A stretch of DNA of 64,000 bases from Acheta domesticus (Eukaryota; Arthropoda; Insecta; Orthoptera; Gryllidae), in assembly GCA_031308135.1 (NCBI GenBank), contig JAHLJT010009419.1:185505829-185569828 (forward strand), written 5' to 3'. Under the pieces are notes generated by a model. The model was not told where the DNA came from, did no database searches, and saw only the letters and a list, made by a program, of their open reading frames with translations. Shown here piece after piece: positions 10,906 through 22,752 of this stretch. The position numbers were made by a program, and so were the translations under genes. Position 1 is the first letter of the stretch. Each line of letters opens with the position of its first letter.

Positions 10906-11189
10906 CAACAGTTGGTAACAGCCGCCTGATGTGACGTAGCTGTAGACCCCGCACTCCGCGCTGCGAGACGTCAAGAAAAGTTGTGCAACTAGTTCATCAT
11001 TCAACAAGTCCGCAGCCTTAAAGGCCCGACGGATTGATTTGGTCAACAAGAAATAAGCGATTTCAGTTATTAAGATAGACATAAATGTATATTTAATGAG
11101 GAACATTTTTTGGCCATTCATAAATGTATATTTCCCTACTACCTCTTCACCTGACTTCACAGTCACGAACCACCTCTTGCATTTTTAGT

Positions 11190-12075
11190 TCCCATACACT
11201 CAAAAACTTATGGAATTTTCAGAAACAATGATTAGAGATACTTTAAAGTTTGTGTCAACAAACTTATTAAACAATGAAATACATCTAAAATGTAAATTTG
11301 AGAGATATTTGAAAAAAAATCGTGTAATTGTGTAATTTTTGAAAAATCAAAAGATTACATGAAAATAGCGTTAATCTCGTTTTTGGAGCATTTAGCATTA
11401 ACGTACACATAATTTAAAGAAAAATGTTAATATTGCTCATATTTCGCTCTTCGTTGACTAATATTTTCAAAACTGTGTACTTGACTTTAATTATTAAAGA
11501 ACTAATTGTGGAGAGCAAATTTCATTTGTAGAATAAATGTTTCCATATTGTAATTGTAGGAAGAAGCCGAAAAATATTTGCAATTTTCGAATATTCAGAA
11601 AATTCAACGAAAATGAGACATGCACAATTTTTATAAGCGTTTTGTTCTATTCGAGAAAAAAATAGAGCCATGTTTAAGGAAATTCTGAAACGCTGTGGGA
11701 TCGTATGAAATACCCGCAAAACCAAAATATCCATTAAATTTCAAGGGGCCGCGTCAGATCGATCAGGAAATATCAATTTTAATTAAAATACCGAAGACGT
11801 AGGTCATTCTTGCTCCTAATAATAGTAAATAACTTCCTCATGCACTTTGAGGAGTCAAAACGTTGGGTCCTTGATACCAGAAAACGTCAGGCCGGCCATG
11901 AGCAATGCTAGTGGCTAATTCACAGACCATGGTGGAAATCACATTTCCACCATGCCACAGACACGATTTTGACCAAAATAGACATTCCCTGATCGATACG
12001 ACTGATGTTGTGGCATTTTCAATTTGAAACGGATGAGAAATTATCTCAATATAAGGGACAGGTCCTATTTTTACC
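11190..12075. mobile_element. Dispersed family D, scrambled copy (D2)
   Basis: 11500-11780 carries D motifs in reverse orientation (GTAGGAAGAAGCCGAAAA and GGGGCCGCGTCAGATCGATC). 11866-12070 carries them forward (GGGTCCTTGATACC, then TTCCCTGATCGATACG). The two halves meet head to head near 11790-11860. Upstream AT-rich sequence at 11190-11400 resembles internal D modules. A perfect 12-bp inverted repeat with a 3-base loop (CATGGTGGAAAT CAC ATTTCCACCATG) sits at 11928-11954. The copy is old, rearranged and non-coding. Confidence 0.6.
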
Positions 12076-13326
12076 ACTTGGTATTTTTTTTAACTTGAGT
12101 TATGAGTTGCAGTTGTAAAATGCACTGCGCCTTTGACTTAAATGCAATTCAATTTTTATTGTAGCTCCATATCAATTGGTTACTATTCTTACGCGAAGCG
12201 GCATACGAGCGCTTTGGTCGTTCCTCGAGTGTAGACTTTTATATTTACTAAAAATAGACAAAAGGCGTTTATTCTAGCGAAAGTATTGGTGCAAAAAAGG
12301 CATACAGACAAATAAAAATCACATTTAAAAGGAATCATTGTTAAACATTAAAAGATTCACATTTTTATTCTAATTAAAATTAATATGTAGGGAAACGATA
12401 TTTTCTTTGCAATATTGATTCCACATACCAGCCGGTGTGACGGCTACGTATTTGTTTTACTTACGCCGTACTGTCTTTGAAATGGACTCACTTTTGAATC
12501 TTGAAATGGCATCAGTGAAAATGAAATTATATTTTTCGTTCATACACGGGAGCTGTCCTGAAAAGGGATTGGAGGTCATACTCAAAAACAGGATGGGATT
12601 CCTCGACAAAGCCTGTGGGCATCACTTAAAAAAAATCTTGACTGGTATCATCTTCAGGCGCGGATCCAGACTTCTCTTTTGGGAGGGGTCACGTTAAGAC
12701 TCAAGTGCATTTATTTCGGAAAGGGGGGAGGGTACGGAATGTAATAACAAATATTTGACGAATGTTATACTATATCAGATTGGTTTTATTATACTATAAA
12801 TATATTAGAAATTTAATATACTAATAATCACATATCAGATATCAATCAGCTTATGATTGTTACGGTCCTCACCCTATCCACTGGGGGTGAGGCGGGTGTA
12901 ACTTTGGAAATTTAAATGATAACCCCCAATTTTTGTTGCAGATTCGAATTCTGCCTACAAAAATATGTCAATTTTATTCGGTACATTTGTTTAAAAAATA
13001 AAAATGTATAAAGTTATCAACAATAACTTTCAAATTAGCAAAAATAACTTTCATTTGATGCAGTATGAAACACTTTGTGAAAAAACTTATGAGAGAAACA
13101 TGTAAATGTGTAGAATAAAAAAACAAAAATTATATTTTAATAAATTATTATTATTAATAAATACATGCATATAATAAATAAACTAAATTATACTTTTATT
13201 TTTTCTCACAATTTTTTTCATTCTTTAATTTTTTACATTTTTTGTTTATAGAGTTCTTTTGTATATCAATAAATTTGCACCACATTTGAATCTCCTTCAG
13301 TGGTGATTCTTCTATAACAATGTTGT
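12076..13326. other. Unannotated AT-rich spacer with a short dispersed repeat
   Basis: Largely AT-rich, with no gene recognised. Near 12650-12700 the stretch CAGGCGCGGATCCA followed by GGGAGGGGTCACG recurs inverted at 19585-19630, so it is a dispersed repeat end. The 86-codon frame at 12437-12697 runs into this repeat and is not called as a gene. Confidence 0.5.
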
Positions 13327-15892
13327 AAAGGGTCCCCCCCGATAAGATGGTAAAAAGTTCCCCTCAAACAAAATACATATGAGTGGTTACACTATAATTC
13401 TAACATAAAAATAATATTTTTGAAAGGTTTCTTAGCCTCCGTCCCACCACCCACACCCCTATACAGCCAAAAACGTGTTTTTTTAATTTCAATTTTTTTC
13501 GACAACTTAACACTATTTTATCAGACTAAAAAAATAGTATAAATAAGAACACAACTTGGACTATCAGAAAAACATTTTTTAATATTTTCTCAGGCCGAAA
13601 TTCAAACACAAAAAAATATTTTCGAAAAAAAATATCAAGAAGTATTTTTTACTGTGTCTTAGAAGCCTGGAACAGGCTCGAAAAAAATGTCAAAGGTTCC
13701 TCTTAAAACACAAATGGTTGTGCATTTTTTTCAGATTTTTTCGATTACTGGGCTGCCGTTAAAAAAATAAAAAAACATTTTCCCGCCTTTAAAACACCTG
13801 GACTTTCAATATACTTTGAAACTGACTGCAACTGTTCTGTGAATTTATTTTAGCGTTTATTATACATTTGTATACATTGTTGTAGCACCCAATAAAGTTT
13901 TTATTTTGGAAAATACTTACAAAGTATCATTTTTAAAGCTTTCTAATCGTTTGCATAAGTAATCGTACGCTACGGAAAGACGATAGTTTTGGCAATTTAT
14001 AAGAAACAATCGACAGAAGACCTTGTAAATGTGATACTGGTGGATAAAAATTACACCCCATCCTACATCAAACAGATTGTAGAAGAAAAAATAGAATTTT
14101 GCAGATTATGACATACAAAAAAAGATTATTGCAACACACATTATAATGGCAAATAACTCGGAAGCGATGCTTCCTAGGCCTTTTAAACCAGGTTTGCTTG
14201 TCTCCTGGGGACACGATTTTTTTTAGAACAAGTAAATTCTAACAGACGACATGTTTTGGGGTACGGGTAGATGACAAATGGGGAAATGATCAGGGACATT
14301 TCGTGTGCAGGATAGAGGGGGACAGTGGGAAAGTGAAGGGGAACAGATTAGTCCCCGATTATATTGTTGGGATGTATTTTTCAAAATATCACTTTTATGA
14401 TCAACCTATTTTACAATTTTGCATATTAGTTCTTTTGGGTGCACCCTTTTCGTAGCACAGATGGACAGAAAACAGAAGCCGATATCAATGTAAAATTAAA
14501 TTGAAGGAAAATACTGAAATTATCTTTCACGATAAAATTAACGGGACTATTTTATTTTCTGCGAATTTTTATCTCAACGCTCAGCAATATTAGAATGAAT
14601 TCTCTCACACAGTACTGGATCTATAATGCCGTAAACTACTTTCCGGGGGATGAGAGTTTGCAGTTGGGTGCTACATTAAATCAATTTTCAATTTTCGCAC
14701 AATTATTATTTACAAAGTACAGAGTTTTTGCTCGTGTACAGATTGTACGAGTGTCTCCATATTTATACGTATTCAAGAACAAATACTTAGGTAAAGGAAA
14801 ATACTTTTTCTCTAGTCTGAAACACCTACAGACGTGAGACCACAGGCTTCCGCAACCAATGCGTTACTATTTATCTGTCCGGGAGGCGCCGCGTTCTAGA
14901 CTCAGTTGTCAACGTTTTAGCTGCTATTCTGTGGCCTTCCTCCTCAAGCAAGGCCGTGCCTAGGACGCGGCAACTGCCGAACTGCCAAGTGGTTGACTAC
15001 AAATGTCTTAGTTTATTTTTAAACTATGACCCAGCTATTAAAAAAATATGAAAAAATTCACAAGCATTATGAAATGAAGTTTTAAGATTATTCTCGTGCC
15101 GGTGTCTGTGTTCTAAGACAAGTAAAACAGTTCTTGTAACTCTGGGTCTAACCTCTTCCTCTTTATTTTTCCACATGTCCCCCAATTATCCCTCAAATAT
15201 GACCGAATTTTTATTTAATAAACTGTCAAACACTATTATCTTTCCTTAGCGTATGATATTCTCATACAAAGGATTAGAAAGCTTTAAAAATGATACGTTG
15301 TAAGTATTTTCCAAAATAAAAACTTTATTGGGTGCTACAACAATGTATACAAATGTATAATAAACACTAAAATAAATGCACAGAACCGTTACAGTCAGTT
15401 TCAAAGTATATTGAAAGTCCAGGTGTTTTAAAGGTGGGAAAATGTTTTTTTATTTTTTAACGGCAGCCCAGTAATCGAAAAAATCTGAAAAAAATGCACA
15501 ACCATTTGTGTTTTAAGAGGAACCTTTGACATTTTTTTCGAGCCTGTTCCAGGCTTCTAAGACACAGTAAAAAATACTTCTTGATATTTTTTTTCGAAAA
15601 TATTTTTTTGTGTTTGAATTTCGGCCTGAGAAAATATTAAAAAATGTTTTTCTGATAGTCCAAGTTGTGTTCTTATTTATACTATTTTTTTAGTCTGATA
15701 AAATAGTGTTAAGTTGTCGAAAAAAATTGAAATTAAAAAAACATGTTTTTGGCTGTATAGGGGTGTGGGTGGTGGGACGGAGGCTAAGAAACCTTTCAAA
15801 AATATTATTTTTATGTTAGAATTATAGTGTAACCACTCATATGTAATTTGGTTGAGGGGAACTTTTTACCATCTTATCCGGGGGGACCCTTT
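13327..15892. mobile_element. Large foldback element E with ~660-bp inverted arms
   Basis: The left arm 13327 to about 13990 and the right arm about 15235-15892 are near-perfect inverted copies. The outer ends are AAAGGGTCCCCCC and GGGGGGACCCTTT. Shared landmarks include AAGATGGTAAAAAGTTCCCC, CCCACCACCCACACCCCTAT, GAAGCCTGGAACAGGCTCG and GTTGTAGCACCCAATAAAG. The interior (about 1.25 kb) is AT-rich and encodes nothing recognisable; an 80-codon frame at 14595-14837 has no known motif. A second copy of the arm, interrupted by insertions, lies at 60306-63890. Structure and copy number indicate a non-autonomous transposon, but the superfamily and the target-site duplication are unresolved. Confidence 0.9.
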
Positions 15893-17579
15893 CATTATAA
15901 GTTTGGGGACAACTACACCGAGACATGCAAACATCTAATAAATTTAATTTAATGCAATATTTAATATATTGCAAATAACTGATCTGCTTCCTTTTGCATT
16001 GTCAAGGTGCTTTGTATAATTAAAACCCAAATAAAGTAACATCATTGCAATACTATTCATCAACAATGAGAGTTATCAAAAGATACTTTTGATACCGGAT
16101 TCGATTTCAGTGACAGCAAAACATTCAAATAAAATATTTTAGGCGTCAGACTCTGTCCTCGCTCATCAGCCGAACTAAAGTTTTCTAACAGGATTCGGGC
16201 TCAGCGACAGCAAAATATTCAAATAAGGTATTTTAGTAGTGGCTATGCTGAAGGGTAATCTGAGAGTCTTATAATACCTAAATTATTTTTCAATACAATC
16301 TGTTGTTGTGTGCCATTTTTCAATATTTTTATTACTGAATCTTTGAAGAAAATTAAATGTGTTTTACTCCTTTTCCCCGTTTACGCGCGAGGGAATTAGC
16401 AGGGCTGCAGAAATATACTCTTTGGTGCCGGTAGCTGAGCGAGGAGTCTACCAGTGGATGGACACCGGCTGGCTCTGCCGCGCATGCGCACGAGAGAGCG
16501 TGCGCTATTTCCCTTTCACTTGTATTCACTGGGCAGAGACCCCAGCTGCAGCTTGGACTCTCGATAGGCATGGACTTGTACAACGATGCACGCCCACGTC
16601 TCGACCAGGCAAATTCACCTCATCACTTGACATGGAAAAGTAGAGTTGTTTGTGTACCGTTTGTGTTGGTATTTCTTTACGAAACAAATAATAAAGCTAA
16701 AGATATAGTGTTTGTAATGTCCCACTGACTATGCGTCAGTTTCATAACTTCTAAACGGTTCACAATATCGAAATGCAGTTTTCGCTCAACATTGCGGAAT
16801 CACGAGTCAAGTAATAAGCCGTAGAGATAGGAATAGTAGCGATACATAGTAATATACCGTGTTAGATATGAAGAGACTTAGGAAATCTGCATCAAAGTAG
16901 ACACAACTAAGAATGAACTTTGAGGGTGAGAATTATTTGAAAGATACAAAATTGTGTCTTTTAAAATTATTGTTAACGCGGCGATATAGCTTCTTATTCA
17001 GGTTCAGATTTTAGGTTAATATTCAATTTTGGGAGAGCTATCATCAGTTTTGGTTACGGCGAGACGAACGTTATGGTATGCTCGCTAGCTCGCTCGATCT
17101 CTGAAAAGACACAGTGTACCCCTCTTATTAGAAGATAATATAAATAAATAAGCAATCAGAGAATAAATCGTTCGACCTTTTACCTCAGTCTCACATGAAA
17201 ACCAATGCCTTCTTTTAATCTGTATTCCACAAAATTTCACTCATGCATTCACAGTGCTTCCCGCGGAAAAAATGGTTGCTCTTTGAAATGTTTTGTAAAA
17301 AGCGACACGTATGCCAACCTTGCTAACTTAAACTGTTCTCATGAAACGTTAATGCGAGCTCACTGAAGCTCGTTCACTGGGCGGAGTGACTACTTTGAAA
17401 AACCTGTTTCGCCGTTTGAATTTGTTTCAATGCTGTCATTGGTTAAAAAAAACAAACGGAAATCTGCTGTTTCTAAATAACTTTCTCTGCACTAGAGTGC
17501 TTGGGGAGTGGAGTCCGGCCGGTGCTGCTCCCTTGCGACGAGAGATGAAACTATTACGAAAAGCCGCTGGCTCGAATGC
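15893..17579. other. Spacer with a short tandem duplication and GC-rich patch; no gene recognised
   Basis: A 94-bp unit is duplicated at about 16096-16143 and 16190-16236, both with GACAGCAAAA(C/T)ATTCAAATAA and nearby TTTTAG. The phrase CTGTCCTCGCTCATCAGCC at 16155 recurs at about 18565. A GC-rich patch at 16370-16620 gives open frames of 76 and 94 codons on opposite strands with no recognised motif. 17120-17170 has TATAAATAAATA and AATAAA-like strings of the sort found in LTRs, but no LTR ends could be paired. Confidence 0.45.
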
Positions 17580-17581
17580 TA

Positions 17582-17834
17582 TACTGCGATTTTTGTAGGA
17601 AGAGCTCTCAAGATAACTCAAATCCCATCTTCGCGATGGAATATGTCACGGCATTTCGTATCATTCACAGTCGTTCCGCTAGATTTCGCACGATCGCGAC
17701 CGTATGAAGCAGTGCTTGCGATCATGCGACTTCTACCGGCAAGACCGAGAAAAGACGCGAAATGCCGTGACATATTCCATCGCGAAGATGGGATTTGAGT
17801 TATCTTGAGAGCTCTTCCTACAAAAATCGCAGTA
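17582..17834. mobile_element. TA-flanked foldback MITE, end module 1 (copy M1)
   Basis: A 253-bp near-perfect palindrome flanked by TA (17580-17581 and 17835-17836). Ends are TACTGCGATTTTTGTAGGAA and its complement. The core includes GGAATATGTCACGGCATTTC and CATGCGACTTCTACCGGCA. The same element is present in the opposite core orientation at 33731-33983. No coding capacity; the TA duplication suggests mobilisation by a Tc1/mariner-type transposase. Confidence 0.93.
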
Positions 17835-17989
17835 TACTATGACTAAGAAACCGTATATTTCCGCGCTTTTCGCCACCAGCACGCGGATTTGGAGGGAATT
17901 TTTTATAAGCCCGACGCGGTTCGTTCAAAATGCAAATTCTGAGCTAGTAATAAAGGGCCAAAGATTGTTATTAAAACCAATCTCCCGCC

Positions 17990-18440
17990 ACGGCGCCAAA
18001 TATGAATCCTTTTTGATGCCTATGTGCCACCAATTATTGAGACAGTAGTGACTCAGATGGACTACAGGTTTCAAGATTTCGAAAACTTTCATTTTATTGA
18101 ATTACTTGACGAAAAGCAGTTTTCCACCTACAAAGAGTCCTTTCGTTCAGAAAAGTTATCTTTCCTAATAAATCAATATCCATTTCTCGACAGTGAGCAG
18201 CATCAAAATGAACTGACAAATGTATACATTAATAATGGAAAATACTTGCCTGTAGTTATTTTGCTGAAGTATTTGTTACACAAATTGGTCTAGAAAAAAA
18301 TATCAAGAGGTGGTTGAAACAACTCAGTCTAACTTTCCCATTATATACAGCATTATGTGAAAGAAATAGGATTACATTCAAGAATTAAAGAGATTCCTGA
18401 GAAGTTCTATGAGAAATTAACTGTGCAGAAACGAAAGCTT
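17990..18440 (+). pseudogene. hAT-like transposase C-terminal remnant
   Basis: One frame (18024-18293) encodes VVTQMDYRFQDFENFHFIEL and continues, 89 codons in all, to a QNELTNVYIN segment. This resembles the stretch before the C-terminal dimerisation domain in DUF4371/hAT transposases. After stops and shifts, a second frame near 18370-18420 reads LKRFLRSSMRN, similar to the 'lKRIKtyLRstM' block of the hAT C-terminal domain. The order and spacing fit, but sequence similarity is modest and several frame breaks exist. An unknown host pseudogene is the alternative. Confidence 0.45.
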
Positions 18441-19071
18441 TAAAAAACAAATTATCGACCTTTTTGTTGAATAAACAACGATGACTGGAGCTAATTAACA
18501 AAAAAAATGCAAGATAAGATTTTGAGAATACCCAACTGCATGACTCTAGCCTCACCACTGTATTTTAGGTACTGTCCTCGCTCATCAGCCAAACTAAAAT
18601 TCTCTAACTCTAATTCTTTTCGACAAATCTTAACCACTAACCCCTGTTGATAGCCTTAACTTTCGCTCAAAACGACTTCTTACGTTCTTGCAAAACCAGA
18701 TCCGGCATCAGACTTCAGTGATCAAATTAGGTTCGCCGTTACTGATTACATTAAGCATTTTTAGGTTAAATAAACATTGAGTTCGATAAGAGTTCCGAAT
18801 CTGAATTGGATAGTATCATCGAAACTGAATTCTAACAAACACCTGAAAGCAATATTGTTGCTAACTTCATAGATATACCATTATTATTACTAAATTTAGC
18901 TAGGTCTATTCCCCTTGAACAACAGTTGTGACTTTTAAGCTGAATTCATGTGTTGACGTCCATTTTCCCCACAATTCTCTCGTTCAATTGGTGACAAATA
19001 TTCACATTAAGTTGGCAGTACTAGTAATTCCGACTAGAGTTGATTCCGACTTTAAATATGTTACTTGCTTA
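18441..19071. other. Unannotated spacer
   Basis: No gene recognised. It contains a second copy of CTGTCCTCGCTCATCAGCC (about 18565), shared with 16155. Confidence 0.45.
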
Positions 19072-19302
19072 TAGTGCGATTTTTCTAACTCTGCCCCTCA
19101 AGCCCTTATGACCAGGATGGAATATCACACGGATATCGCGTCTTTCTCCCTTATGCCGCTAGAAGTCGCATGATCGCAAGCACTGCTTGATACAATCGCA
19201 ATCATGCGATATCTGGCGGCACGACTGAGAACGTCGCGAAATACCGTGTCATATTCCATCATAAGACGGGCCTTGAGGGGCAAAGTTAGAAAAATCACAA
19301 TA
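19072..19302. mobile_element. TA-flanked foldback MITE, end module 2 (copy M3)
   Basis: A 231-bp palindromic element with TA at 19070-19071 and 19303-19304. Ends are TAGTGCGATTTTTCTAAC and its partly mutated complement. The core is recognisably that of the 17582 copy (GTCGCATGATCGCAAGCACT), but the ~50 bp next to each end are different (CTCTGCCCCTCAAGCCC). Confidence 0.92.
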
Positions 19303-19499
19303 TAGACATATTTCTTTGTTCTAAAAATATTTTAAAGTGATCTTGAACACGCGTATGTTTTTATACAAATTAAATTCAAATTTCTATATAAATTCATTAG
19401 TTTCAGCACTGCTCAATTTTTAGAAATTTCTATAATTGTCTGAAAATATCTGAAAATGTCTCGGTCAGTCCCGATTCTGAAGGGACACTGGAATGGTTA

Positions 19500-19709
19500 T
19501 CAATTTCTCAGAGGGTTTTTTTTTTTTTTAGATATGTTAGAGTTTCTCACAAAATTGTGACGGTTCATCATTTGGGGGGGAGGATCATGACCCCGTGACC
19601 CCCCCCCCCCTTGGATCCGCGCCTGATCATCTTCCTTTTTCATTGAATGTTTAACACAGCCTCTCAGCCACAGAAAAACTAAACACGAACTGCCTTTGAG
19701 TTTCCCCTG
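19500..19709 (-). repeat. Dispersed repeat end with G/C and T runs
   Basis: Contains a T run (19515-19530), a C run (19600-19610) and GGATCCGCGCCTGATCATC, the inverse of the sequence near 12640-12690. It is likely the end of a dispersed transposon. The frame across it is low-complexity and not a gene. Confidence 0.5.
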
Positions 19710-19973
19710 CCTGTAAGTACATTCATTGTGTGCACGTTTTGTTGAGCACTCCTTTTGCTTGTAGTTCATTTACCGTTTAAATTGATTTTCTATAACTCGG
19801 GAACAAACATTTTTCAAATATTTTTAATTTTTTAAAATAATAATTATTTTCTAAATTCTTGTTTCTAGTTTTTTATTTTAATTCTGGGCCTCAAGAAAAT
19901 GTGCGCAGATAAATCTCTTTCCCCACACGTCATATACAGTTTTTACTGTTTTTTGGCAAATAAAATAAATAAA
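19710..19973 (+). mobile_element. LINE 3' end, truncated copy
   Basis: About 260 bp matching 9160-9441: GCACGTTTTGTTGAGCAC, GGGAACAAACATTTTTCAAA, GGGCCTCAAGAAAATGTGCG, CCCCACACGTCATATACAG, then an AAATA-rich tail. Coding sequence is absent. Confidence 0.88.
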
Positions 19974-20221
19974 TACATATCCTGCTTGACTGAAATCGGT
20001 GCCATGACTAAAAGGCAGAAAAGGGCAAAAATAGGCATCAGAAGCTACCATAAACAAAATTAAAATCTACCAAAACAACTCCAAAAGTACAATTACCTAA
20101 TTCCTATTATTAAAAGTCAATAGTAACAATAACAGAAAGGCATTATGTCGAACTTCCGGATTTTACTCAAAAGATAGTGTTAATCAACCACGTGCGTCAA
20201 CGCAACGGTCGTGTGACACTA

Positions 20222-20455
20222 CAGTGCGATTTTTCTAACTCTGCCCCTGAAGCCCGTAAGGCCACGATGGAATATCACACGGCACTTCGCGTCTTTCTCC
20301 GTTGTACCGCTAGAAGTCGCATGATCGCAAGCATTGCTTAATACGGTCGCTATCATGCGATATCTGGCGGCACGACTGAGAATGTCGCGAAATACCGTGA
20401 CATATTCCATCGTGAAGATGGGCCTTGAGGGGGCCAAGTTAGAAAAATCACAGAA
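20222..20455. mobile_element. TA-flanked foldback MITE, end module 2 (copy M4)
   Basis: A close relative of the 19072 copy: left end CAGTGCGATTTTTCTAACTC after TA (20220-20221), core GTCGCATGATCGCAAGCA, and right end AAAAATCACAG before TAG. The palindrome is imperfect. The 91-codon minus-strand frame over it is a by-product of the palindrome. Confidence 0.9.
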
Positions 20456-21509
20456 TAGTAGCTGGAAAGTTATATTCCAGGTACAATGAGGCATCGTTAG
20501 CGAGAAAAAACTGCTTTCATGAAATCGCTGTGGTTAGTAGCAAATTTTCAAAATGAATGAGTGTTGCTCCATTAGTAAAGTTTAAAGAATAAAGAGAAAA
20601 TTAAAAACTAGTGTTGTGAATGAAATAGTCATTATTAATCAAATGGCTTCAAATCAATTACCAGAGAGGACAAAAGGCAACCTGTTCTTTTTTAAATTAT
20701 CCTTAATTTCTGTTGATTCAAATACAGCATCTGGAGAAAACTCATTGGGGCTTAGTTTGTATGTGGTCTGGAGCATCAGTAAGCATGCTGACAAAATGAT
20801 GTATATTTTTCAAGGTTGAAGGGGCTCAATCAAGTTACTGGTATGAGATATGAGCAGTAAAGCTAAATAAAATGAATGAAATTAACAAATAAAAAAGAAA
20901 GCTGCTACATATCTCACTTTATCAAAACTGAATTTTCATCTGAGCAGCAATTGACAATAGGATATAAGCTTAGTAATGTTCTATGTTTCATGTTCTGCTT
21001 GTAAACACACTTACTTTATTTCTTTAGCAATGGTTTTCCTTGATATATTATGACTCAGCCCAAAAATATCAAATCCAAAACTATTTCGAAGATCTCTCAT
21101 TAAATCCTCCCATCAGAAGTCTATTGTAGTCAAAATGAAGCTAATGCTTAAACCCTTTTTTCAGTCAAAAATATCAAGTTATATGTCCAAGTCTTAAGTT
21201 CTCTTTGTACAATGAATAGCCAATACAATCCCTTACCTTCGAAGTTTTACAAAGTGGATAGAATGTACAAGTCACATTGTAACATCAATTACAATAATTG
21301 AATGGTTAATCACTACACCCAATAGTACAAGAGGTCCTACAATAATTACTTTGCAAATAATTATCATAATCTAAGTTAAAAATACGCAATTTCCTTTCTT
21401 GAAACATTAAATGCACAAAGACTAGAGGAAGATTTAGGGGATTTCCAGATTTTGGATAATGTCCTAAATAATTAACCAAATCCTGGCATACTGGCATAGA
21501 AAAGAATTT
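20456..21509. other. Intergenic sequence downstream of Hsp10
   Basis: AT-rich DNA without recognised genes or repeats. Short frames (67 codons at 20616-20819, 63 codons at 21306-21497) show no familiar motifs. Confidence 0.5.
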
Positions 21510-21523
21510 CAGTGTAACAAGCT

Positions 21524-21529
21524 TTTATT
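21524..21529 (-). terminator. Polyadenylation signal of Hsp10 (AATAAA)
   Basis: TTTATT on the plus strand is AATAAA on the minus strand, about 185 bp past the Hsp10 stop codon. A second AATAAA overlaps the stop codon itself (TGAATAAAG), but the distal one is the more plausible mRNA 3' end. Confidence 0.65.
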
Positions 21530-21713
21530 CATAAAAAATTACTTTTACATTTTCACAACAGCCTAACAAGTGGAAATCAGACACAAAATGTCTAAGATTA
21601 AAGAACACAACAGAACACACTTGCTTTCATTCTCTTCTTCATTCAATATTATTCATGCAACTACACCATACTAAGTCTTGTAACGAGATTACTCTTCAAT
21701 AACATGGAACACT

Positions 21714-22580
21714 TTATTCATTAAGTTTGGCAAGGATATCTGTCTCACGGTACAAATGAAATTCTTTACTCTCTTCAAGCTCTACTTTAGTACCCCCATA
21801 CTCTGGCAAAAGAACTTTATCGCCAACTTTAACAGTAGGTGGAACATGTTTTCCATCCTGAAAACAAGAAAAGTTGTACACTCAATTATCTTTAATAATC
21901 TAGTAGTAATATCACAATTTTATACGTGCTTACATTATTTCTGGCTCCAGGACCTACAGCAATTACTGTTCCATGCATAACTTTTCCTTGTGCTTTCTCA
22001 GGTATAACAATACCACCTTTTGTTTTGGTAATTGCTTCAGCCTTTTGAATGAGAATTCTATCAAAGAGAGGAATCAGTTTTCTTGCTGCGGCTGCCTAAT
22101 TTTCAAAATTAACAATACAAATTAAAACAGGTTTCATAAACATTTTATTTGAAAGCGATGACAATTACTCTACACAAGAAAATACACTAGAAATTATATC
22201 AATGTTCCTTCAAGAACAGATCAAGATTTTAAAATATCAAAATATCATGTAACCTTTTTATCCATACTGGCCGTTCACTATTCCAAGATTTAATTTATTA
22301 TACTGTGAATATTAAGACTTTCAAAAGACACAGTACCGACAGAAAAAATTGTAAACGTTACAAAAACTGAAGGTTGAAAAATCGAAATTTCAAACAATTG
22401 AAATAAGACGTTTCAAAATTTCATTATTAGCAGCTGTACAAATTCGGTCGTTAGGTTCACGAAATAAATATTTCATAAAAATTTAACTGGTATTTTGGAG
22501 CTCGTAAGATTACCAAAAGAAAATGCATTTGCACTTTTCTACTGAAAAATGAATGATCTACCATATTAAATACTAACCAT
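21714..22580 (-). CDS. Hsp10: Mitochondrial 10-kDa heat shock protein (Hsp10, chaperonin 10)
   Basis: Three coding exons on the minus strand: 22580-22578 (the ATG alone), 22095-21934 and 21857-21714. Splice sites follow the GT/AG rule (donors GTTAGT and GTAAGC; acceptors TTAG and TCAG). The spliced frame is 309 nt, encoding 102 aa, the usual size of the family. The protein opens MAAARKLIPLFDRILIQKAE. The conserved mobile loop, which contacts the chaperonin, is KTKGGIVIPE at about residues 27-36. Next come GKVMHGTVIAVGPG and GDKVLLPEYGGTKV, the roof and barrel segments, and the protein ends AKLNE. It is intact. Hsp10 forms the heptameric lid of the Hsp60 folding chamber in the mitochondrial matrix. 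The gene is head to head with Hsp60, the arrangement expected for co-regulation of the two partners. Confidence 0.97.
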
Positions 22581-22742
22581 TTTGACGGGAATACTTTGAC
22601 TCGGCGACACACGTCCCAGCCACTTAAATCTCTCTACGTGAGAATAATATATTACAAACTCTAAGCGAGATTCCTACTTCAAACAATTTTTCAAGTTTAA
22701 TCACACTTTCCCTCGTGGTGTACAACCGGCCTTCACGTCTCG

Positions 22743-22752
22743 AGAATATTCT
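22743..22752. promoter_or_regulatory. Heat shock element (GAAtaTTC dyad)
   Basis: AGAATATTCT is two perfect inverted nGAAn pentamers, the core target of heat shock factor. Adjacent pentamers on each side match two of three positions. It lies about 165 bp upstream of the Hsp10 start codon. Confidence 0.65.

Noticed and set aside
10837..11166. 109-codon minus-strand frame
   Set aside because: It is partly formed by a LINE tail read backwards; the rest has no motif.
16353..16643. Overlapping 76- and 94-codon frames in a GC-rich patch, considered as a gene or LTR
   Set aside because: Frames oppose each other, no motif was recognised, and no paired LTR ends or target duplication could be found.
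17508..17798. 96-codon frame, similar to the minus-strand frame at 33767-34009
   Set aside because: Both are readings through copies of the same palindromic MITE; the shared peptide reflects element identity, not a gene family.
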